The translations under genes and the position numbers were made by a program. From an uncultured Pseudogracilibacillus sp. (GTDB lineage Bacteria > Bacillota > Bacilli > Bacillales > Amphibacillaceae), in NCBI GenBank assembly GCA_937960785.1, contig CALGOZ010000046.1, forward strand, positions 1 through 28,611: DNA of 28,611 nt, read 5' to 3'. The notes beneath the pieces are model-generated. The model saw only the letters and a list, made by a program, of their open reading frames with translations. It did no database searches and was not told the origin of the DNA. Of this stretch, positions 1 through 7,290 are shown piece by piece. Within the stretch, counting starts at the first letter, position 1; every line of letters begins with the position of its first letter.

Positions 1-450
1 ACTTTCCCGCATCGGTTGAGTTTTTAGAGTTTTATTTATTGGCTCATTTATCAAGCGACTCCGCTGGGTAAGTTAGGAAGGTTTTGTTTATTGACTTGCA
101 TGGAGAAGTCATCCATCGTGTAAGTTGGGACGGTTTTGTACATTGACTTACCCGATGGGTCGTTCCACTATGTAAGTTGAAGTTCTTTTCTGTATATACT
201 TACTCGGTGGAGCGTTGCACTGTGTAAGCTGAAATGCTTTTGTACGTAGACTTACATGGTAGAAGCCTCCAGTGTGTACGTTGAAAGACTTTTGTACATA
301 GACTTACACAGTAGAAGCCTCCAGTGTGTACGTTGAAAGACTTTTGTACGTAGACTTACACGGTGAAGCGTTCTACTGAGTAAGATCAAGTGATATTTCT
401 TATTAACTTACCTGGCAAAACCTTCGCTAGGTAAGGTGGAACGCCTGGGA
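1..450. repeat. 52-bp tandem palindromic repeat array
   Basis: Units begin (GTAAG or a variant) at 16, 68, 120, 172, 224, 276, 328, 380 and 431, so the period is exactly 52 bp seven times and then 51 bp. The consensus unit is GTAAGTTGAAAGGC, TTTTGTACATAGA, then CTTACACGGTGGAA, about two bases, and TTCCACTGT leading into the next GTAAG. Across each unit junction this makes a dyad of roughly 30 bp (CTTACAC...GTGTAAG outside, GGTGGA...TCCACT inside) separated by about 22 bp of T-rich linker. The unit at 16 and the one from 431 are diverged. The unit length is not a multiple of 3 and no long reading frame crosses it, so it is not a protein repeat. The left end lies outside the window. Function unknown. 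Confidence 0.9.
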
Positions 451-923
451 AAAACATTTGGCCACCGGAAGCTCCTATTGGATTAGTGTAAAGATAGCAA
501 GCCCCACTTTCCAGCAGGAGATTCAACTAAGTATGCTTAGATAACAACAATATAACTGCTAATGTTTTTACGTGTAACTGTCCCGCTGAGAAGGTTATTT
601 AAATTTTTCAAAAAACTCACCCGGCAATGCAATACGACGGAAGGTTTAAAACAGTTTTTAAATGGAACAGCTGAATAAAACAACTACTTCCTCGTGCAAT
701 AAAAACAAAGAACGGTACTCAGTTTAACAATATATTATAACTTTAAATTGCTAGATTCTGTCTAACTACTTTTTTTACAAAATAAATTATATATGTCTAA
801 GAATGATAATCATTTTTCCAATTATTAGATAAAACCTTGACCATACAGCTGTAATTTTAAAAGGAATCAATCAAGATATACAATTAGTTATTATTAATTT
901 AATGCGCGAACCGTTTTAACAAC
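451..923. other. Non-coding stretch between repeat array and gerB
   Basis: No reading frame of useful length with a ribosome binding site is visible on either strand. A decayed copy of the 52-bp repeat seems to lie at about 587-640, where a GAGAAGG start is followed about 20 bases later by ACTCACCCGGCAA, resembling the unit that contains ACTTACCTGGCAAA. A short palindrome, AATGAT-A-ATCATT, lies at 803-815 and looks Fur-box-like, but no gene begins beside it. I see no clear terminator for the germination operon that ends at 924. Confidence 0.5.
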
Positions 924-2020
924 TTAACTTTTATTCATAAATACCTTTTTGATCTTAATAATCATATAAAATAAAAGCGGAATACCGAACATTTGTATAG
1001 GTAGTGCAAAATAAATCCAAAATGTATTCACATATTTCAATACAGAAGATATATTAGGGATTAGTATCGCTATGATAAATATAATAGGTGCGATGTAAAG
1101 TGCTATTTTATTTAAATTTTCAGTTTTCAATAATTGAGCAATAATATAACAAACTAAAAAGTAATATATGGATAGTTTAATAAAAACACTTAATACAGAA
1201 ATAAGGACCGCTAAAATCTCCATATTTTGTATGAATTCCATGACAAAAATATAACTAACCATATCGAAAGCAGGATATAGCATATCGGCTGATATATTCG
1301 GTCCAAATGTAAATAAAACAGAAATTAAAATAATGCCGGAGAACATTGCAGATAACGTCACACCCCATAAAGCACTTTTCATTACTTGTTTATTTTCCTC
1401 ATGACTCGTAAAATAAATAAGCACGAGCATAACGACAGATTCACTAAAATAGGAAAGTGGGTTCAGTACACCTCTTAATATTGAAGAAATCCCACTATCA
1501 TAATATATAGGCAGAATATTCCCGACATAAAATTCTTTTGAAATAAGGGCAATGAAAAAAAACAGGACGATTAAAATAATGGGACCGAAAACTTCACTTA
1601 GAAATCCAATCGTTTGAAGACTTCCATTATACATCATGAAAATGAGCAGGCCGATTAATAAGAAGTAAATAAGCCATGTTGTAGTTTGTGGCAACAAAAT
1701 TGTATTAATAAAATTAGCCGACTCAACTAATATAATGGGGATCACTGTTATCCACTGGAAAAAATAAAGTAAAATAATAATTATCCCGAGCCATCTTCCG
1801 AACGTTTTTTGCTAAATTGAACAAAGGATAGCTCGGGAAACGATTGAGCGACTTTAATTGCAATATAAACGATAAACACTCCTAATAAAGAAGCGATTAT
1901 ATGTGCAATCCATGCGTCTTGTTTTGCATCTTGTATCGTTGGACTTATCATCAGTAAAATCATATCTCCCAACTCAAAGGTAAACATAAGCCAGAAGACC
2001 TGTCGACTTGATATTTTCAA
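924..2020 (-). pseudogene. Spore germination permease GerB (frameshifted)
   Basis: This is the GerB subunit of a GerA-type germinant receptor, an integral membrane permease of the APC superfamily in the spore inner membrane. The N-terminal piece (2020 down to about 1805) has the typical start MKISSRQVFW and an AKQDAWI motif. The frame then runs into a stop near 1783. Reading on after restoring one A in the A6 run (plus-strand T6 at 1805-1810) gives KTFGRWLGIIIILLYFFQW and joins the remaining transmembrane part without a break, for about 365 residues in all, the family's normal length. Start is TTG at 2020, with a GAGG site upstream and a TTGA overlap with the gerC stop. The gene is probably inactive, unless the tract varies between cells or the base was missed in sequencing. 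The rest of the reading frame is well preserved, so the lesion looks recent. Confidence 0.85.
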
Positions 2021-3210
2021 TGGTTTTCCTCACTCCCTTTAATTAAAATAGAAGGACCATCTAGTCCAATTTCTTTAATTTTAATTTCGGTCGTCACCGT
2101 TATTTCCGCATTAGCAAAATATTCATCCCAATTGTTTTTTAACGTTTTCCATTTTGATGGATATTTATGATGGAGTGTTTCACCAAATCCAAAAATATCG
2201 ATGCCATATTCCGTTTGCACTTTTTTAATCGTTTTTAATACCTCTTTTTTGGTTTCTTTTGCAAATTCATTTTCTATTTTTTTCAAATCTTCCGGCTTCC
2301 TTACATCTAAATTAGAGTTGTTTTCCTGTAATAAACCAGTTCCTTTTAAAAGGACAGAAAATTTTACCTCCCCATCCTTTGTAATTTCTGGAGTTATTTT
2401 GCTAGAGACTTTATACAAGTCAGCACTTGCATTACCATCTTTATGTTCGGAAACGATATTATCCTTTTTTAGCAATCCCATAATCCATAGTAAATTCCGA
2501 TTATCTTTATTTGTTAATGAACCTTGCATTTCTAAATTATCGTTAAAGACCGCTACACCAGATAATTCTAAAATCTTCTTCTCCATAGCTGAGTTATCTG
2601 TTTTAAGGTTAGACTCTTCTACCGGGCTAGTAATTTTGATGGTAGGTAAAGTAGGGTGGATACCTTCTAATTGAGACGATATTAAAAAATATAAATATAA
2701 TCGGTCGCTCCCACCACCGACAAGTCGGTGTTGTTGTAAAACTGAAAAAGCTGATTGGCTCTCTAATGGGTTTTTTTGCATTAGTGCTTCTTTCGCAGTA
2801 GCTCCTTCGATTACAAACATTGCACCTCTAAGACTATGGAGTGGTGTTCGGCTAATATTATCGAAGTAACGCGTCAACCCATGTTTAGCAAAATCCTCGC
2901 TAAAAATAATGACACGCCTTTGACCGAAGAAGGCTTTTCTTGGTAGTTTTTTTTGAATGTCATCTAATATATCTCCTACATTATCGCCCTTACTAGATAC
3001 GACAAAAAATGTGTCTTCTCCAGACCCACCTTCTTTCATTTGTATCTTCGCTGGAATAATTATTTGACCGCTTATTTCAATTTCACCTTCTTCATCTATA
3101 TCCCATCCGGTTGCAAGCCATATAGCTTGTTCATTTAATTCGGTTCGATCCCAACATCCCGCAAGAAAAAAGGAGCATAAACTTAACAAAAGGATAATGT
3201 ATTTTTGCAA
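2017..3210 (-). CDS. Spore germination lipoprotein, Ger(x)C family
   Basis: GerC subunits are lipoproteins of the spore inner membrane, needed with the A and B subunits to sense nutrient germinants. The N-terminus is a short lipoprotein signal ending in the lipobox LAGC followed by WDRTELNE, typical of the family. The rest is soluble, with the family's C-terminal part (KKEVLKTIKKVQTEYGIDIFG). I prefer the TTG start at 3210, giving MQKYIILLL, because AGGTGA lies at proper distance upstream. The GTG at 3219 falls inside that binding site and is the alternative. The gene lies a few bases after gerA, and its TGA stop overlaps the gerB TTG by four bases, which suggests translational coupling. The gene is intact, about 397 aa. 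Confidence 0.9.
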   Translation of the reverse strand: MQKYIILLLSLCSFFLAGCWDRTELNEQAIWLATGWDIDEEGEIEISGQIIIPAKIQMKEGGSGEDTFFVVSSKGDNVGDILDDIQKKLPRKAFFGQRRVIIFSEDFAKHGLTRYFDNISRTPLHSLRGAMFVIEGATAKEALMQKNPLESQSAFSVLQQHRLVGGGSDRLYLYFLISSQLEGIHPTLPTIKITSPVEESNLKTDNSAMEKKILELSGVAVFNDNLEMQGSLTNKDNRNLLWIMGLLKKDNIVSEHKDGNASADLYKVSSKITPEITKDGEVKFSVLLKGTGLLQENNSNLDVRKPEDLKKIENEFAKETKKEVLKTIKKVQTEYGIDIFGFGETLHHKYPSKWKTLKNNWDEYFANAEITVTTEIKIKEIGLDGPSILIKGSEENH

Positions 3211-3231
3211 CGTGATCACCTACACTGTTTA

Positions 3232-4707
3232 TTAGGAACGTTCAAAACGGAATAATGTTCTGGATTTATTCTTCCTTTTTGGAGTTTTAATTAAAATATC
3301 TTTTAAGTCAGTAGGAATCTGTGGTGCCATCGGTTTAAAATAAGCTACACCGAACGAACGTAGATTAACGAGATGAATCATTAATACAAGAAAACCTACC
3401 ACAACACCAAACAAACCAAGTACTCCAGCTAATATTAACATCGGGAATCGAATAAGTCGGAGGGCAATTTCGGTATTATATTTCGGAATCGCAAAGGAAG
3501 CAATACCAGTCGAAGCAACGACGATTACCATCGCAGCCGATACAATACCTGCTTCAACAGCAGCTTGACCAATAACAATTGCACCGACTATACTTACCGC
3601 TTGTCCAATCGCTTTAGGAAGTCTAAGACCTGCTTCTCTTAACGCTTCAAATACGAGTTCCATCGTTAACGCTTCGATAATCGCAGGGAAGGGAACATTT
3701 TCTCTAGCAGCAGCAATACTAATAAGCAATTCGGTTGGAATTAGTTTAGGATGAAAAGTAGTTAAAGCAACGTATAATGATGGTAAAAAAACCGCTACTA
3801 ATAATAATAGAAATCGTAATAATCGGATAAATGTTACATATATAAACCGCTCATAAACATCCCCCGTTGCTTCGAATCCATTCCAGAAGGTCATTGGAGC
3901 AATTAATACAAAGGGTGTATGATCGACTAAAATTACAACTCGACCTTCAAATAAACTTCCTATTGCGCTATCTGGCCGTTCTGTATTCTGGATCAGTGGA
4001 AAAGGAGTGTACGGTTCGTCATCAATCAATTCTTCAATTAATTCTGAAGAAATTAGTTGTTCAACTTCCATCTTATTCAACCGATCGATAACTTCTTCTA
4101 CTAAGGACTGTTCTGCAATTCCATCAATGTAAGCGACGACGACACTAGTTTTTGTCAAGTCACCAATTGTATATTCAATAAACTTTAAGTGATTAGAACG
4201 AATTCGCTGACGGATTAAGTTCAAGTTCGTTTGTAACGATTCGTTAAACCCATCCTTTGGTCCACGAATTGCCATTTCTGATGTAGGCTCTTCAATCGCT
4301 CGTTCCTCAACTAGTACAAAATTAATTAAAATAGCATATTTTTCACCATCGAGGAAAATAGCGATATAACCAGCCGAAAGTTTATCATTTATTTCTTTTA
4401 GCGAGCTCGATTCTTCCATTTCACTGACTGCGAACTGTTTTTCATTAAATCGTTGTTGTAAATGTGCGAGTTTTCCCTCTCGATTAGAAAAGAGCGATAA
4501 TGATTGTACTATAGGATTAATAATTGCTTCGTTTACTCGTGGCTCATCGATTAGCGAATTTAAATACATTAACATCATATACGGTTGGGATTCAATTTCG
4601 AGCGGTGATATTACAAAGTCAACACAATTTTCATATAGTTTCTTCATATGCTGTTTATTTACAAATAAATGTTTTGATACATTGTTTATAGTTGTTTTTG
4701 TTGGCAT
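3232..4707 (-). CDS. Spore germination protein, GerA family subunit A
   Basis: A subunit of a nutrient germinant receptor in the spore inner membrane. The 491 residues show the family layout: a soluble N-terminal half starting near NKQHMKKLYENCVDFVI, then the conserved GSLFEGRVVILVDHTPFVLI block at about 250-270. A C-terminal membrane half with several hydrophobic helices follows (LLRFLLLLVAVFLPSLYVA, the ENVPFPAIIEALTMELVFE block, and SIVGAIVIGQAAVEAGIVS). It is followed by gerC and gerB; the A-C-B order is that of gerK in Bacillus subtilis. The ATG has AAGGAG seven bases upstream. With gerB broken, this A subunit may lack a working partner unless another locus supplies one. Which germinant it detects cannot be read from the sequence. 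Confidence 0.95.
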   Translation of the reverse strand: MPTKTTINNVSKHLFVNKQHMKKLYENCVDFVISPLEIESQPYMMLMYLNSLIDEPRVNEAIINPIVQSLSLFSNREGKLAHLQQRFNEKQFAVSEMEESSSLKEINDKLSAGYIAIFLDGEKYAILINFVLVEERAIEEPTSEMAIRGPKDGFNESLQTNLNLIRQRIRSNHLKFIEYTIGDLTKTSVVVAYIDGIAEQSLVEEVIDRLNKMEVEQLISSELIEELIDDEPYTPFPLIQNTERPDSAIGSLFEGRVVILVDHTPFVLIAPMTFWNGFEATGDVYERFIYVTFIRLLRFLLLLVAVFLPSLYVALTTFHPKLIPTELLISIAAARENVPFPAIIEALTMELVFEALREAGLRLPKAIGQAVSIVGAIVIGQAAVEAGIVSAAMVIVVASTGIASFAIPKYNTEIALRLIRFPMLILAGVLGLFGVVVGFLVLMIHLVNLRSFGVAYFKPMAPQIPTDLKDILIKTPKRKNKSRTLFRFERS

Positions 4708-4749
4708 TCTTGTACTCCTTTAGAAAATTAACGAAAAGAAAGTTAATAA

Positions 4750-4778
4750 TAAATTGTGTAACAAGTTGATTTTTATAC
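4750..4778 (-). promoter_or_regulatory. Sigma-G-like promoter of the germination operon
   Basis: On the minus strand GTATA (4778-4774) is followed by 17 bases and CAATTTA (4756-4750). The sigma-G consensus is GHATR, 17-18 bases, CATNHTA, so the -35 matches fully and the -10 differs at one base. It lies about 45 bp before the gerA start, as expected for a forespore-expressed receptor operon. Inferred from sequence only. Confidence 0.55.
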
Positions 4779-5073
4779 AAAATAAAGTGTTAGAACTTTA
4801 AAGAAGGAGCGAATGGAAGTTGAAAATTTTACTTTTTATTAGTCTACTTAAAAAGCATAAATCATATAATAGTACTAAAACCCTGAAAAATAAAATTGTT
4901 AATTTTCCTAAAGTCAACTCCACCTTTACAACTTAGAGCTTTTTTATGTAAATAAATAAACAATCAAAATAACGAAGATCTTAAATACTATTTCAATGAG
5001 AAGGACCGATATAGAAAATCTTTTAATAAAACTTTAATGAAACACGAAAAAAACAAATGTTTAAGCCCAAAAA
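4779..5073. other. Intergenic stretch between divergent ger and sat units
   Basis: A/T-rich with no convincing gene. A 38-codon frame starting TTG at 4820 and ending at 4936 has AGGAG about ten bases upstream, and a nine-codon ATG frame follows the same site. Neither resembles a known protein. The stretch separates the minus-strand germination operon from the plus-strand sat promoter. Confidence 0.4.
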
Positions 5074-5101
5074 TTGACATTTTAAAAAATCTATGTAAAA
5101 T
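5074..5101 (+). promoter_or_regulatory. Sigma-A promoter of the sat-like gene
   Basis: TTGACA (5074-5079), 16 bases, TAAAAT (5096-5101). The start point would be near 5108, leaving a leader of about 300 nt before the sat-like gene, unusually long for such a gene. Both cre-like sites lie inside that leader. Confidence 0.6.
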
Positions 5102-5152
5102 GAAAATTAAGACTTTTAAAACTCTCTAACGTTTCACTTCTTTTCGCCAATT

Positions 5153-5166
5153 TGTTAGCGCTTCCA
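5153..5166 (+). promoter_or_regulatory. cre-like site 1 (CcpA)
   Basis: TGTTAGCGCTTCCA matches the catabolite-responsive element TGWAANCGNTNWCA at all but two positions, including the central CG. It lies downstream of the likely transcription start, where CcpA binding would block elongation. Confidence 0.4.
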
Positions 5167-5306
5167 ATTAATTCATATTCTTCAAAATTTAATATACAAT
5201 CCTTCAAGGGAGGTGACGCCTTTAAAACAACGGCCTAATACTAGATTCAATTGTCGCAATGTCACACGCGTTTACCGGTTAACTTTAACCTTAAATCTCA
5301 CATATT

Positions 5307-5320
5307 TGATAGCGCTTACA
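5307..5320 (+). promoter_or_regulatory. cre-like site 2 (CcpA)
   Basis: TGATAGCGCTTACA matches TGWAANCGNTNWCA with a single mismatch and is nearly palindromic around GCGC. It lies about 90 bp before the sat-like start codon and 154 bp after the first site. Confidence 0.6.
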
Positions 5321-5408
5321 TTCAATTTGTTGTTTTGTTGCTTAGTTACATTGTGCCGGTGTAGTTGGGAAGGTTTTATAACAACAAAATTTTGGGAGGA
5401 AAGCGTAA

Positions 5409-7118
5409 ATGAGTCAGAAAGAATTTGTCTTAGATGAAGAAAAGTTGGCTAAGTATCCGCAACAACCTCATGGAGGAAAGTTAGTTGATCGTGTGGCAAA
5501 AGGTGAAGAAAGGGAAAAATGGCTAGAAAAGGCGAAAACACTACCTAAGATTATGATTGACTTAGAAGCGGCAATTACATTGGAGTTAATCGCAACAGGA
5601 GTGATGTCGCCCCATGAAGGATTAATGAATGAAGAAGAATATTTATCCTCATTAGAGACGGGTCGTTTAACGAATGGTCTAGCTTGGCCAGTGCCTCTAA
5701 GTTTTGCACCAACTGGTGAAAGAAACAAACAAATTATCGAAGGTCTTTCAGTGGGGGATGATATCGTCTTAGCGGATGTAAATGACGTACCAATCGCAAT
5801 CCTACATATAGACGATATCTTCAGTTACGATCGTGATCACCGTGCACAACATGTCTTCGGTACAACGGATCGTACCCATCCAGGTGTCGATGCAATCTAT
5901 CGTCGTATGGGGGACACAGCCCTTGGTGGAAAGATTACATTAGTGAACCGTCCGGACTGGGGTCCATTTGAGGATATCCGTTTGGAACCAAAAGACACAT
6001 GGCGTATGTTTTACGAAGAGAAAAAGTTTAAAACTGTCGCAGGATTCGTAACAGGAGCTAACCCATTGCACCGTGGGCACGAATATATGCATAAAAACTT
6101 ACTCGAAGAAGTTGACGGTCTCCTTGTATTACCGTTAGTTGAAATGGCTAAGCGAGAGTACACACGTCATGAATTCAGATTATTAGCTTATCGCAGTGTA
6201 CTCGAACAATACTATCCACAAGAGAGAACAATTTTATATCCATTACGAGTCACATATGTTTTCGCTGGACCAAGAGAAGCGGTATTACACGCATTGATTT
6301 TAAAGAATTTAGGATGTACCCACAAAATCGTAGGCCGTGACTATGCAGGAGTGGGCGATTTCTACGACATTTACGCAAGTCAGAACATTTTCGAAGAATT
6401 CACCCCAGAAGAACTTGGAATCGATATCCGCACATTCAACGAAGTATTCTTCTGTGTAAGATGTAACCAACCTACTACAGATCAGTCCTGCCCGCATGAT
6501 GAAAGTACTCGTATTAAGATTTCGGGATCTGGAATCCGAGAAATGTTACGTCATGGATTCCTACCACCGAAGGAGATTGCACGTCCGGAATCGGCACGAA
6601 TTGCAATCCAGGGAGTACAGCCAAAAGGACTTGACGAAGAAGGTCAGTCCGTAACTCACGTCGGTAAGATTATTCAGAGTATGTTCCCATTCTATATTAC
6701 ACACCATAGTTTAGGTGGGCCAAAGCGTGAAAAACCGCTAAACCCAGACGAATTAACAAATGATGATCTCCATCGAGTTATTTTAGATGTTCGAAATAAC
6801 GGGGATCTTATCTATAAGCAGACGTACGAAGAGTTTGCTCGTACTGCAGATCTAAACCACGAGGTCCGTCCGACATGGGTAGATAAGGCAAGAGCAGATA
6901 TGAAACGTCAACAAGAGATGGTCGTTGAAAATTTAGAAAAGAAAGCTGAAATTGCACCAGAAGAGGCATCTGATGAATACATGTACCAGGATAAAGAAGA
7001 AGCACAGAGAGAATTAGAGGTTGCGAGGAAAATTTTAAAGGATATCCCAGAAGAACTTACTAAAGAGAAGACTAAAGAACGAATCTGGAATATTGCACCT
7101 TATGACAAATACTATTAA
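5409..7118 (+). CDS. Divergent ATP sulfurylase-like protein with C-terminal extension
   Basis: The first 403 residues follow the sulfate adenylyltransferase (Sat) fold, the enzyme that joins sulfate to AMP from ATP. Visible landmarks are PHGGKLVDRV (20-29), THPGV (156-160), HRGH (221-224), AGPREA (286-291), GRDYAGVGD (309-317), a zinc site C349-C352-C361-H363, and SGSGIREML (372-380). Two things are odd. The sulfate-binding loop, GFQTRNP in normal Sat, reads GFVTGANP (212-219): the Gln and Arg are gone and one residue is inserted. Residues 404-569 are an extra, charged region with no P-loop, so it is not an APS kinase domain. Ordinary Bacillus Sat is about 380-390 aa. ATG at 5409 has GGGAGGA upstream. 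No APS kinase, APS reductase or sulfite reductase gene is nearby. It may be a Sat with changed substrate or reaction. Confidence 0.8.
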   Translation: MSQKEFVLDEEKLAKYPQQPHGGKLVDRVAKGEEREKWLEKAKTLPKIMIDLEAAITLELIATGVMSPHEGLMNEEEYLSSLETGRLTNGLAWPVPLSFAPTGERNKQIIEGLSVGDDIVLADVNDVPIAILHIDDIFSYDRDHRAQHVFGTTDRTHPGVDAIYRRMGDTALGGKITLVNRPDWGPFEDIRLEPKDTWRMFYEEKKFKTVAGFVTGANPLHRGHEYMHKNLLEEVDGLLVLPLVEMAKREYTRHEFRLLAYRSVLEQYYPQERTILYPLRVTYVFAGPREAVLHALILKNLGCTHKIVGRDYAGVGDFYDIYASQNIFEEFTPEELGIDIRTFNEVFFCVRCNQPTTDQSCPHDESTRIKISGSGIREMLRHGFLPPKEIARPESARIAIQGVQPKGLDEEGQSVTHVGKIIQSMFPFYITHHSLGGPKREKPLNPDELTNDDLHRVILDVRNNGDLIYKQTYEEFARTADLNHEVRPTWVDKARADMKRQQEMVVENLEKKAEIAPEEASDEYMYQDKEEAQRELEVARKILKDIPEELTKEKTKERIWNIAPYDKYY

Positions 7119-7185
7119 TTTTCAACGGATAGACGAAACGTTCTATAAGTCATCTAGTTGTAACTAGTTTCTAGGACGCTTTAGC

Positions 7186-7228
7186 AGGCTCCCGCTAGGA
7201 TCTTCTAGAGTGCGGGAGCCTTTATATC
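7186..7228 (+). terminator. Hairpin between sat-like and transporter genes
   Basis: AGGCTCCCGC (7186-7195) pairs with GCGGGAGCCT (7212-7221), and further pairing of the CTAGGA/TCTAG kind is possible in the loop. The T-tail is short, so it may attenuate rather than stop transcription into the transporter gene. Confidence 0.65.
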
Positions 7229-7290
7229 ATAGGTTGGTAGATTTAAAGGGTTATTTTTTCGTCTACATGGATTTTTGGAGGTGTAAAGCA

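Noticed and set aside
1..450. CRISPR array
   Set aside because: The whole 52-bp unit is repeated and diverges gradually; there are no constant repeats alternating with unique spacers, and no cas genes.
803..815. Fur-box-like palindrome AATGATAATCATT
   Set aside because: It matches part of the Fur consensus, but no gene starts nearby on either strand and the region is very A/T-rich, so chance is likely.
4820..4936. 38-codon frame with TTG start and AGGAG upstream
   Set aside because: No recognisable similarity, no clear promoter, A/T-rich composition; too weak to call a gene.
5102..5408. SAM (S-box) or T-box riboswitch in the long sat leader
   Set aside because: Neither the conserved S-box core nor a T-box sequence with a terminator before the gene is visible.
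6618..7118. APS kinase domain fused to Sat
   Set aside because: No Walker A motif (GxxGxGKS/T) occurs in the extension.
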